A DNA stretch of 64,000 nt from positions 10,723,387 through 10,787,386 of the forward strand of contig OU612069.1 of the NCBI GenBank assembly GCA_914767715.1, written 5' to 3'. Position 1 is the first letter of the stretch. The number at the start of each line of letters is the position of its first letter. The translations under genes were made by a program, and so were the position numbers. The notes beneath the pieces were generated by a model, which saw only the letters and a list, made by a program, of their open reading frames with translations, was not told the DNA's origin and searched no databases. The DNA is from Membranipora membranacea. Taxonomy: Eukaryota; Bryozoa; Gymnolaemata; Cheilostomatida; Membraniporidae. Of the stretch, positions 1 to 12,300 are shown piece after piece.

Positions 1-58
1 AATATCATTTTATTGTATGGTTTTCTAAGCTACTTCTATAATTCATTTTACTCCTCAG

Positions 59-2623
59 ACAAAGAGAATCCCACCCCCAGCTGATTATGGTGAAGCGGAC
101 TGCTTTGACGCAGAGACAATACCAAACCCTCTCCACTACTATGAGAAATATTCTGAGCAGGGTTGTAAGATTGAGTGTGAGACTGCCTATATACTCGAGC
201 AATGTGGATGTCGGCGATACCTGAGCCCTGGTGTGTATATTTACCATTGATATTGATCAGTGGTAAAATACATAGCCGTGCTATTTGTAGAGATAAGCCA
301 TCGGTATAAATCTTTGTCTCAGGATCTGAATAAAGCTATAAATCTGGCAGCTTTTACGTTATGCATTAATTGACATCTTAATAACAACTTTCAAAAACTC
401 AGACAAGCTGCGTGACCAAAGTTTATAAGGGTCAGCTATTCTAGATTCTGAACTGTTGTAGGCCTATCAAATGTGAGAAATATGGTCCAGCAACAATACA
501 TGGATAGCCATACTCTTGTTCAGGGTCAGATATGTACCCCTCATCCTTATAATATATATAAGTGTGCATATCCTACACAACTTTGGAGTTGCTCCCTCTT
601 CGCCTGTAAGAAATAAGAAATTTTAAAGGACACAGGATGGTCCAGTCCTCAAACTCTGGCACCAGACAAACAAATCAACAAAACATCAAGCAATAATCAG
701 AGTAGCATTTTACCAAACATGCATATTTTTTGTTCATCCTATATCTCTAGAGTGTTTATTCTTGATGTTTTGACAGCATTGAATGATACAGTGTGCTGTG
801 CATTGAGAGTCCAGTTACTTTGTGTAAAACCTGCAATAGGTGAGTACGGTATTAATCTCAGCTTGTGTGTTAAATTAAAGAACTAAGATCCACCTGCAAA
901 AAAGGAATTAATTGTGCCAAGTACAGTAAAGTCAGCATCATATACTTAAAGTATGTCTGCAAAATCTGCAAGTTTACGTACAGTCACCAGTCTCAGGTGA
1001 TTCGATTACGAAGAATTCAAATGTGTGTGTTAATGACATTGTAATTGTAATACAATGCAGTTTTAACCCAAAACTGGTAAGATCTCTGAGTCAAAATATT
1101 ACTAGTTATTACTGTCTAGATAATCTTAAGCATTGCATACATTCATATATATTAACATATATATATATATAATATATAGCTAAAGTCATTGACATTGAAG
1201 AACACATGGAATAAAACAAAGACTAAGTGTGTGCTTGACTTGTGAAATATTGCTCCCATACAGCGCTGTTATTCTTTTTGTAAATTTTTGAGAGGGCAAC
1301 AGTACATTTTGGTGACTTCTATGAATTATGTGGTTTTAGGGAGATTCAGGACTAATCCTAAACTACTGAAGGCATGTGACTGTAGAACACCGTGTCATGA
1401 TATCAAGTATAGCGCTGTGACGAGTAGCCTTAAATTTCCCAACTCCCAATATACTGCTATGAATATTCGTGATGATGGTAAGCTTACCTTACAACGGGCA
1501 TCATACTGTCAAAAAGCACTACTCAAAGACTAATGCATGTAATAGTCAGGCAGTTACTTATGATAAAGTTTTGTCAGATTTGCATGGTAAAAAGATTCCC
1601 GTTCTCTGCATTATCACAGTCTCCCGGAGGTGCTTGTTTCTAGTATTGCACTTCCGGTTCACTGTGACAACATACTGCAAAGAATGTAAGTTACCTTCCC
1701 TTATGGGAGGCACTTTTACCACCCCAATGACTCATGCAAAGTATTGCAAAGCAAAGCATTGAATTTTTTTACCATTCAAATCCGACAAAACTGACGATAC
1801 CATGCATCGGTCTTTGGGTAGTTTTTAATTATGTGTGATTTCCATCAGCTACTGCGCTACCTGATATTTATTTTGAGCTGATACTGTTTTAAATGATCTA
1901 ATAGGTGTGATAAGGGAATTATCTTATGTTTAATATTATTAGTGAAAAAAGAAAAACATATGACATTGATGAGTTTGGTGCTTCAGATATGATAATAACT
2001 GTATTTTGTAGCTGACATTGATGAAATGAAGGCTAACTGGGCGATGATAACTATTTATTACGGACAGATGTCTTATGAGCTAATCGAGGAGAAACTGGCT
2101 ATAAGTGCTGTAGATTTCGTAGGTGAGTATGAAGTTTGGCATTTTAAAGTAGATGGAGGTCTTTGAGGAAGGGGGGTCTTTTAAGGTCATAAGAGGCCTT
2201 TCAATGAAGATAAAAGCTTTTTAATGTAAAGTGAGGTCTTTTTTTATGGCTGAAACATAGCTTTCTATCAGTAGAGTTATTGATTTACATTTATTTACAC
2301 CAGTGTGTCTGGATTCTAACCTGTCTGTCTTCAGCAATTAGCATCAATAACCTAATTTGATTGTAGCGGCTTTCGGAGGCACTCTCGGTGTGGCGATTGG
2401 AGGAAGTTTTCTCACCCTGATAGAGTTTATAGAGTTTGCTATTCTATCACTGACCAGTGCCATCACAAAACATCGAGTGGCAGCCGATAAAAGTGGAGAT
2501 CAGTCGAGGGATAAAACTCGCACACCTGTCAGAGCTTTCAGAAACTCCCTAGCTGATGACAGCGCATACTGCACGACGTGTCATCGAGGATCCAGTGATG
2601 TACTGTATGGAAAACACAGCTGA
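59..2623 (+). CDS. DEG/ENaC sodium channel, 3' half (gene 1)
   Basis: This is the C-terminal half of a degenerin/epithelial sodium channel subunit, a trimeric plasma-membrane cation channel. Exons: 59-230, 777-839, 1340-1477, 2012-2122 and 2367-2623, all with GT-AG borders and continuous phase. The first visible exon carries the cysteine-rich extracellular segment (CETAYILEQCGC). The third has the C-D-C-R-T-P-C motif, the fourth the beta-strand segment before the membrane. The last encodes TM2 with the GGTLGVAIGGS pore signature, whose G-G-S fits the family's G-x-S selectivity filter, and ends at a TGA. Exon lengths (172, 63, 138, 111, 257) equal those of gene 2 except for one 3-nt difference, so it is a recent duplicate. 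Pore-forming N-terminal exons (HG motif, TM1) lie upstream of the window, so completeness cannot be judged. Confidence 0.9.
245..560 (+). repeat. Dispersed repeat R1, copy 1 (intron of gene 1)
   Basis: The first intron of gene 1 holds a roughly 315-bp sequence that recurs in reverse orientation at 4277-4620 and, shortened, at 21618-21840. Shared words include AAAGCTATAAATCTGGCAGC and CAAGCTGC. No coding capacity or terminal inverted repeat was recognised; it is probably a short non-autonomous mobile element. Confidence 0.7.
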
Positions 2624-2724
2624 TGGTGTAACATTTTTTTATTAGTAAAGAATCAACCCGTTTTTATAAATAGATTTTTTAATGTTGACAGTGACTCAAC
2701 CTGTTCAGAGGTCTACTAAAACTC

Positions 2725-2998
2725 ATATGACACCGTGCTAATACACTGTGCTAATACACTGTGCTAATACGCTGTGCTAATACACTGTGCTAATACACCA
2801 TGCTAATACACTGTGCTAATACACCGTGCTAATACACCGTGCTAATACACTGTGCTAATACACTGTGCTAATACACTGTGCTAATACACTGTGCTAATAC
2901 ACTGTGCAAATACACTGTGCTAATACTGATAATAATACTAACGCTAATACTAATACAAACACTAATACTATTACTAATACTAATACTATTGTGTTAGT
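2725..2998. repeat. 13-bp minisatellite after gene 1
   Basis: About 15 tandem copies of a 13-bp unit, TGCTAATACACTG with small variants (CACCG, CACCA), run to about 2930. They grade into a shorter ACTAAT-rich tandem tract. The array begins about 100 bp after the stop codon of gene 1. Confidence 0.92.
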
Positions 2999-4276
2999 AT
3001 CATATTTTGGAGTTATCTTCACTTTCTCCTGATTACCTAATTACAGTCAGTAATGTAGAAGCCTCCGACGTGTAAGCATGCAGAGGCTCACTCATGCCTT
3101 TTGTATCATCTATTAACTTAAACTCAACTCTACTCTATACACTACTTCTACAGTCTTTTAAAACCAGAACAGAGTTATACTGTTAATATAGCTATTCAAG
3201 GATTTATTATACCTATGGAGCTATAACTGGGGATGGGGGGTGGCGCTACATTATTCAAAACTAATTTATATCCATTAAGCAAATATAATCTACACTCTAT
3301 ATCTTTTGCTGGTTGGAACAACCAAAAATTGGTACAATTACAGAAATAAAACTTGTAGCCATTATATTCCAACTCGGACCACCATTCTGATACAACTGTT
3401 ACTATTACTTGGGTTTATGCTCATTGTAATAGCAGTACTAAATTATACTTATTGTTAATACTTTGGTTCAAAAGTCAAGTAACAGAATCACAATTTGGAT
3501 TATCTCTTTGAAATTCACAGAGTGTTTTATTTCAGGAGTCGTTTTCTATTGGAGTATGAGAAGGCAATAATCTTTCATAGTTTCGACTTCGCAAATACGC
3601 ATATATTATAAGGGCAATATCATTTGTTACGGTAAAGTACAATAGTATACAACACAAAAGTCTCAATTCCAACTCCGAATGGATTCACATTTGTCATGTC
3701 CATAGGTACATCACCAGCTGCTTGTATATTGTATCTTTCAGGTAGCTGCTGTAAAATTTTAACAAGGGTTTTTTTTGAACAATCGCAGATTACCCAGCAG
3801 ACATTTCATTTTAAAATTCAAGGCATGGCAATAATGGGCCACCTGGCAATCAGCTTAATTTATGGGAAGAAATGAAATGAAATGGAATTTGTTTGTCAGC
3901 GAGAGAAAACATTTGTTTGATGCCTGCTGTCATGTACACAGATTAACACAGGAATTGTCTGGATATGAATTTACGTAAATCCAAGTTGATTTTGTTGAGT
4001 CATCATAAATACACTTGATAGTTTGTGACATGTTGTGATGGAGGAAGGTTTGATGACAAAACAAATTGCGGATGTTCAGGTCGGAAATGATGCTGTCAAT
4101 CCGATTGGAATGTCAATAATATTCAGAAAGCTGCCAATCGTAAATTCACTGATCTGCAGCGCATACTTTGTTTTGAACTTCATCAATAATTATTACACAA
4201 GAACTGTTTTCTTTTGAGAGAAATGAAAAATATTTGCACCGAGCAAACTGAGATCACTGCCGCTGTACGCACTGAA
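2999..4276. other. Intergenic, nothing recognised
   Basis: AT-rich DNA without a convincing exon, RNA gene or named repeat. The stretch 4621-6388 between the R1 repeat and gene 2 is similar; its only structure is a short TAACAGCGCTCAGA-type tandem near 6275-6330, just upstream of the first exon of gene 2. Confidence 0.5.
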
Positions 4277-4620
4277 ACTAATTGCTGCCAATCACTATAA
4301 TCTCATATTGAGGAGAAAATATCTGATCATGAACAATGGTATGGCCATTTAGGTACGGTTGCTGTACCACATCTCTCATCTTTGATCGGTCTACAAGTTC
4401 AGATTCGTAAACAGCTGACCCTTGTAAACTTTTGTCAAGCAGCTTGCCTGAATTTATGAAGTTTGTTACTGGGACGTCAATCAACGCATAACGTAAAAGC
4501 TGCCAGATTTATAGCTTTATTTAGATACTGACACAAAGCTTTATACTGATGGCATATCTCCACAAATAGTCCCGCTATGTATTTTACCATTGATCCATAA
4601 ATTCATATCACTGGTGACAT
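4277..4620 (-). repeat. Dispersed repeat R1, copy 2
   Basis: This is the reverse complement of the repeat at 245-560 and matches it over nearly its whole length, including the TTACGTTATGC and GGTCAGCT segments. It is the longest of the three copies and contains the 68-residue minus-strand reading frame at 4278-4484, which is therefore not treated as a gene. Confidence 0.72.
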
Positions 4621-6388
4621 GAAATTGTGTCATTTATAGAAGAAAAGCCTGCATAAGATCTAAAGTAAGTGATCCGACTTACAGTGATGTCTGAAAGTCG
4701 GCTTGTTGAGTTCGGATTTGATTTCCATTGGCCATAATTGATGTTTCTGCAGGGAGATAAAATAACTGTAGTGTCCAAATAATTGACTAAGTCCGGCACC
4801 TGCCGTACATCTTAAACAAAAACAAATACGTTTTAGATACCATACATTTTAGATTTAATTTTAGATACCCTCTAAGCTTGTTACAGTACCGGTTTTAGAT
4901 TTTGACAAGCACTAGAGGTTTATTTTGCCATTGCAGAGCTAATTTCCTGCTTGAACCAACAAGTTTTAGGCTGTCTCCGGGTATAACCACGTGGCCAAAA
5001 AGCGGCCACATGACAACGCTAGGCAAGATACATGTACAATACTTTTATTGTCAGCAACCATTTATCGTGTCTAATGTTTTTTCATGAATAAATGACAAAA
5101 AAGATAAATAAAGCGAACAAAGATTCAACAAAAAATAAGACTATGGCAAAAAACTGAAAAATTGTTGCAGTAGCATTTTCTTAAACATATTTATGGAACA
5201 GTGCTTCTCAATGTAGAGAAATTCAGTGTGATTTAAAAAAATCTCTATCTCCACTTGAACTATTCTGAAAGTTTCCTTAGCCTGTGATTAGCTAACCCAG
5301 GCAGTGATCTGCTGAGATGTCCACTATTATGAGGCTATAGATTAATTATTCATCAGTTTGCTTTGTTCTATACATTGGAGAAAAAGATCGGCTGAAAATA
5401 AACGGGCTCGAAACTACTCGAAAATAAACAATGCATGTCTTGAATAATCAACCTACCTTACAAAAATCAATCATTATTAAATATTAAACACTTGATTATA
5501 CAAAATAAATGATATCATAATCTAGAGCCAGCAGGCAAACTATGTCATGGTCTTAGAAAGGTTTCTGTATCACACAGTCTAGAATTCAGGTAATTGTTTG
5601 TGTATCAGGGCTACATTTTGAATGCAGATATCTGACTATCGGGTATTTTACATATCAGACAATTTTCAAACTCGGAGACTTTTATCTTACCGATCGTGTT
5701 GAAAGTCGCTGTAAAGTGTGATTCATATATTTGCTTTCCAGCGGCTTCTTGCCCACAGTGATTTAGGTTAAGAACATAGTTGTCTCTACATAGAAAATTG
5801 AAATCAAAGCTGTAAATGGGGGTTGACTTATATAAATGATAATGTGCCTACTTATTTATTGTATTTTTGGATGTTGTTTAGGTGTCAGCTGTGTATATGG
5901 GCTACATGTTGATTGCAGTTGACTGAAAATACATCGACAGTTTTTTGTCTGCGATGATCAAGATATATGAGAACCATTTATAATGAGATCTTATTTCATA
6001 GAAAGTTTCCTGATTAGTGATTAGGGTATTTTTTCAATACTGAGCATACTATTCTTACATTATTAATAGAGAATGAAAACATGTCACTTTATTGGATAAG
6101 AGGTTAACAAATAAAATGAATAATGCTCCCAATTATGTTGAGTATATTTGTTGGTATTTCAGGTTTTGAGCACAGAGTACTTCACAAACATCCCCCCTGC
6201 AGTGAAATAGCTGCATTCTCCTGTGAGTGCCACAGATGATTTTTTCAACTATTTGATAGCGCTTTTAGAGGTAACACCACAGATAGCGCTCAGATAACAG
6301 CGCTCAGATAACAGCGCTGAGATAGTGCAATTACAGATAACACCGCAGATTTGACATCCGACCAGAGTATTATCACACAAAAGTCGGA

Positions 6389-9300
6389 ATGTCCGACTTT
6401 GAGGAGAATTTGTCAGAGCCTACCTGGCAGGACTTTACTCAGGATACCACAATGCACGGAATCAGATATGTGAAGATGAAAGGTGTAACTAAACTGCGCA
6501 GGTGTGTTTGTTTTATTGACTCTGTTGCATCCCTCTGGGCAAAAGGTAGCTCCGGTAGCTTTGACAGAAAGGTGGCCACGTGACAGGGCAAATCGGTAGA
6601 TAAATCATCCATGAATGTCATGGTGTGGTTTCGATATGCAGAGAAATTAACTTATTTTCAGATATTCGCCAGCCGACTTATCGATAACTTTAAATAATCT
6701 CTTGTCTTGGTACTTTGCAGAGTGATGTGGACTGTGTTCTTGATATTGGGTTTCGGCTACTTCTGTTTTGGGGCGTCTCTATTGTTCGATGATTTTGTGA
6801 GGAAAAAGACCGTAACGAAACTCAAACTCAAAAATGCTGATAGCCTAACGGTAAGTTATTAACATTTGGATAATTACTGAGAAATGAGTTTACATCAATT
6901 ATAACTGTGCTGTCACACGCCAATTCAACAGCTGAATGTTACACAAATAGTAAGATGATATTAGCAAGCCTTCTGCATTAAACTTTTTAATTTCTAAAAA
7001 GAGCACATCGTAATCTTTGACTGTTTCAGTTTCCTACGGTAACAATCTGCAATCGTAATTATTGGAAGAGATCAGCGATTGAAGAAGGCGAGTCACCTCC
7101 GGGCGTAGCTGAGACTATGGCAGAACTTATAGCTGATTTATTCGCCCTCAACAGGCAGAACAGCAATGCTGATGAAAAGCAAGTTCATAAAATAGTTTTT
7201 CTCAGCGCTAAAACAGCCAACCATGTTTGTGTAGGAGTAGGAGGTAGCTCAGTTGGTTGAAAAAAATCACAAGGATTCATCACTCACCGCATCCCAAAGA
7301 ATGGGTGGCGAGTTAGGGTGCCTCAGGGGCGAGGCCGCAATGTCTGCGCGAATTTGCTCTCTCTTTGTAGGCAGGTCAGAGCACACCTGGGGGATCCAAC
7401 AATCCCAATAGTCAGTGGGAATTGAACCCACAACCTTCAACACTGACGTGTTGAAGACTGGCGCTCCAACCAACTGAGCCATCTCCTACTCCTGTTGGTT
7501 AGAGCACCTGACCTGTGGCGCGCCAGGGTTGGAGGTCCTTAGGTTCTGTTCCTGAGGTGTGCTTTGACATGTCTGAAACTAAGAGGCATTCGGTGCAGAA
7601 TATGGCAGCCCTTGAATCACAGTTCTGATACTGAGACAGACCAGCGACAGACCAACAGACAGACATATTAACCAAACAAAACATTGTTACATCCAACATC
7701 ACAGGATTATAGCAACAACCGTAAATTATTGAAAGTGAATAATTTAATTTTCACCCACAGCGGAAGTGTTAAAAACAATGTATTTATCTCGAATTTGATA
7801 AGTTTGGCCACCACTCTATGTATGATTTAGTAGTAGCAGGGTAACACAAACTTTCTGGACTTAACCGGTCAAAGGCGACTTATATATGAGATTGATTTGA
7901 ATTGCGGGGATTTCAGATTATAGGGATAGTTCACTTTAATGACGACTTCCACCAGCAGAAAAACCAACAGACATCTCAAATTAGGTGAGATTCTACCTAC
8001 GGCAAAATGCTTCAATCTGTCAGAATCAGTAGGATTGTGGGACTGTTGTTAATGTGCCTTTTACTATCATCACTTTTTTAAACTATTGGCCTGCAACGTG
8101 ACGACACATGTATTACTTCGTTTTTGACAGGTATGATTGGGGTAGTGAGGTTATGTTTATGATAGGAGTAAATGCCTCTCAAAACGAGAGCGAGACAATG
8201 GCTACCCTTGGACACATGGCTCATTCCGCTGAGGAGACTTTCAAATACTGCTTTGTTAATGCTCAGATGGTCAACTGCAGTGAATTATTTGTGACTGTGA
8301 AGACAGATGCAGGTTAGAGAACTATAGTGTCTCATTACTCAAGATTTGACACCTTGCGTGGGGGGCGGGGAGAGCATGACAAAGTACTTACTAGGGCTCT
8401 TGCTAAACTGATTTAATTGTATAATGTCCCTGTTTATGACAAAACAGAGGGTGGGCTGCCCCTAAAGAGGGCCGCAAGTTGCCCGAAGTCCTTGTACTGA
8501 GAGTGTGATACATCCTAGAAGACTAGAATGCATCCTAGAGGTGAGGCCATAGAGGACCTCCTAATCATTGGTGTGCAACAAGTTGCCAAAAACTGAAACA
8601 GGCACTAATCGTCCATTGGCAGTGTCACTTTGATCTCAGCCAAGAAGCGATAATTGTCTAATGCTTCAATTAAACATATCATTTATCTGAATTTTTTAGT
8701 TGTTTGTGCCTGCATTGGTATCAACGATTCAGAAAGTGTCCTTTGTACATTTTTAGATTTTTCCAGTTAGTACTTTGCCGGGCTGGGCAAGCATGACCTG
8801 TTATGAATGGGGAAGAACTCTCAACCAATAAGATATGGGGGCTGTGGTGACAAAGTACATACAAAATTCAGAACTAAGGGCATTTTGACATAAATCCCAC
8901 AATTCAATTTTAGGATTAACAGTAGCTTTGGCTTGTTTGAAGCTTGTCTTGAGAAAGCTTGTTCAAGACAGGCTAGCTTGATTGATGCTTTATAAAGCCC
9001 TCCAAGCCCCAAGTAATCAGCGCATGTTTTGGGCGCTTAAGCCTGGATTACTATGAGAGATTTTTTAAATGACCTTGCACTCTTCCTGATTATTGGGAAA
9101 AAGATGGAAGAATTGAGCTGGCCCTAAAGAGGTAAAAGGTACTAAGGTTGTGATTCTCCAAGAAGCACCAGAGAACAGTAGGAGGTGGCTCAGTTGGTTT
9201 GAATCCCACTGCAGTCCATCGACTACTGGGGTTTGGTTAGCCCCCAGGTGTGCTCTGACCTGCCTGCAAACAGAGAGCAAAGTTGCGCAGATATTGCGAC

Positions 9301-12300
9301 CTTGCCACTAAGGCACTAAAATTTTGCCGCCCGTGCTTCTGGATGTGGCGTGTGATAACACATCTGATTTTAATCAACCATTTTCTTATAATCAACATAC
9401 TCAAACAACAAGAGGCTGTCAGTTTAAATAGCAAGCTGCATTGAAAAAAATATTTAAAATTTTCTCACGACATCAACATCTTCAAACCATTATTAAATGT
9501 GATATGCAGGTGGTATAGTAATGTCCTGATCTCTTTGGGAATTCCAGAAAATTGCATTGTTGGATTCCGTCTAAAACAATGCTGTATCATCGTTTTAGAA
9601 CCAAGCTCTATATATATTCTTGCTCAAGAAAAAAAAAAAATTTGTGAGCCAATAGCGTCTGATATTTCATCTTTTATTCTGATACTTGTATATTTCCAGG
9701 TTTTTGTTTCCGTTACAACAAAGATGGCGATGTAACTGCTAATGTGGCTGGGGCTATGGGAGGCCTGATGCTCGCTCTAGATGCCAAAGTTGACGAGTAC
9801 TATGTCGGGCCTTATTCTTACTCTGAGGGTTTTGCAGTGAGTTTACAATCCTTGCTTGAAATTATACGCTTAGTGGTTGCCACATTTTCATTTAGGGAGT
9901 GTGAGTGCGTCATACCTTAGTGGTGCAGTTGTTTTGCTTCAATGCTGTGACAAAATTGCTAGAGTAAATGAATGTATTGTGAACACTGATATACATTCAT
10001 ATCAATGATTGTGAAGTATCAGCAAAAGTGGACCCTTCAGTTTGCCCATAAACCCTTTGATAGTTGATTAGATTAAACTTGCACTTCCTAGAGGCACTCA
10101 AAATATAATGATTTTATCTGTACCCGGGTGAGCTGCCAATCTCATCATTGATAGCCCTAACCAGCAATCTCAGACTATAGTGCACTCAAATCATGTTCCA
10201 CTACTGCCACCGTATCAAAAACACAGCACAGCATTCCTTTATGATCCATTGTGAGCCCTAGGTAATCTGACCAGTCGAGTGTTGCATATAATTTGTGAAA
10301 AAAGGACAGAGTCACGAAATCTGCATCCTTCAAAAAACCACATGAAAATAAATTGTGCATAATGGGAAAGAGTTAACAGGATAATCTAGGAGAGTCTAGT
10401 CAGGATGCAAACTTTGTGAAGGGAAGTTTACACCACAGAACTCTGAAGTACAGTGATCTAAGAGTAAATCAATAATCTGAAGATCAGAAGTCATCGAACC
10501 CTTGATTATTGTCAAGTGATTTAAATGTTGGTTTAAATCGCAACTCTGTCTCTGTGCAAAGACTGAGAAATGAGGGTGCCATAAAGGTTCGGCCGCTGTA
10601 TTCGGCGCCAAGTTGCTCTCAGTTTGAAGGCAGGTCGAAGCACACTTGGGGCGTCAATTGCACCCAGTAGTCGGTAGACTACAGCAGGATTCGAACCCGA
10701 GACCTCCAACACTTGCACGTTAGCGGGCAGGCGTTCAAACCAACTATGTGTTTTTATATCTTCAGGTGGCCGTACATCACAAAGATGAGGAGCCGATTAT
10801 GACAGGACTGAGTTACTCAGCTGGAGTATCAGCAGACACATCTCTCATTGTTAGAACTACTGAGGTAAAATTAATCAATACATTGACAGTATATAAATAT
10901 GCTCAAATTAAAACAACCAGATATAACAACCTGATGGTTTGCACCAGGTGAAGTTGGTGCAAAACTATCAGATAAGACATTTCTTTGAGATGTGCCAGCT
11001 CAGCAATGACATCCAATGAAAATAATTGCATATGTAAAGGTTGATGCAAAAAGTATATGTTCCAAGCTCACTCCCAAATTGAACAACAACCTGAGACTGG
11101 GTTTACGAACTCCGCTATCAAAATGATTTCTTGATTGTCCAGGCTTTCAACAGAAAATTATGTTTTCTATCTCAGACCAAGAGGATCCCACCTCCAGCTG
11201 ATTACGGTGATGCGGACTGTTTTGACACAGAGGAAATCCCAAACTCTCTCCACTACTATGAGAAATATTCCGAGCAGGGCTGTAAGATTGAGTGTGAGAC
11301 AGCCTATATACTCGAGCAATGTGGGTGTAGACCCTTTCTGAGCCCGCGTAAGTCAATTTCACTTGTCGGTATAGTTACTCACAGTTACTCTCTTTGGATT
11401 GGCACCCTCTTTGCAGAAGAATTGGAAAGATGTAGATGGACCAGGATTAGAGTAGAACAAGTTTGATCTAATTTGCCCACTGTTCGGTCATTTCTAATTT
11501 ACTTGTGAGCTGGCGGTGGCTCAATCCCTAAATGCAGACAAACTGGATCATGCGTAAGAGGGTGTAACAAAAATAAAAACCGATACGAACAATACAAGGC
11601 TTTTTTGTAAACTCACTGTATTTATCATTTTGTTATTAATGTTTTGACAGCGTTGAATGACACATTGTGCTGCTCGATGAGGGAACAGTTAGTCTGTGTA
11701 AAACCTGCATTAGGTGAGTATGAGTATCATCTCTGTTGCCATGTGATTGACCTGTCAGCCCTAGCCACTTACTTAATGGGTCAGTTATTTATTTCTGTGA
11801 GACTTCTAAATACGAGATTGACCAGAAGCTTAGATTTGAAGCCCACATCCAAAATGTTGTTCGTAGGCAAATCAAAGAATGTATATAATTATAAAACTTT
11901 CTGTATTTGAGTACCAAGCCACTAGCATGCATGCTTTTTAAAAGTTTTATCGTGTCACTTATAATGTATTGTCTACCAGTCCTCTATCCCACCATTTACC
12001 AACGAGATAAGAAGGATATGCGCAAAATATTTAAAGATGCTTCCTAGCTCGAATTACAACTTGATCATGATCACGACACTCATTTAAAAATCGTGTAATG
12101 CAGATATACCCTGATGATGAACACTTTGGTTAAAAAAAATCACAAGGGTTAGACACTCGCCACATCGTGGCGGTGAAATAGTGTGTGCCTTAAGGGCGAG
12201 GCTGCATTGACTGCGCCAATTTGCTCTCAGTTTGTAGGCAGGTCGGAGCACACCTGGGGGTCCAACAACTCCCAGTAGTCAGTGGACTGCAGTGGGATTC

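Noticed and set aside
2725-2998. CRISPR-like repeat array
   Set aside because: The units abut without unique spacers, in a eukaryotic sequence; it is a minisatellite.
7267-7482. 71-residue minus-strand frame
   Set aside because: Falls entirely within a SINE body.
11131-11175. Upstream extension of gene 2 exon 7 (residues AFNRKLCFL)
   Set aside because: Open in frame, but genes 1 and 3 both start this exon at the homologous Thr, and a matching CTCAG acceptor lies at 11171-11175.
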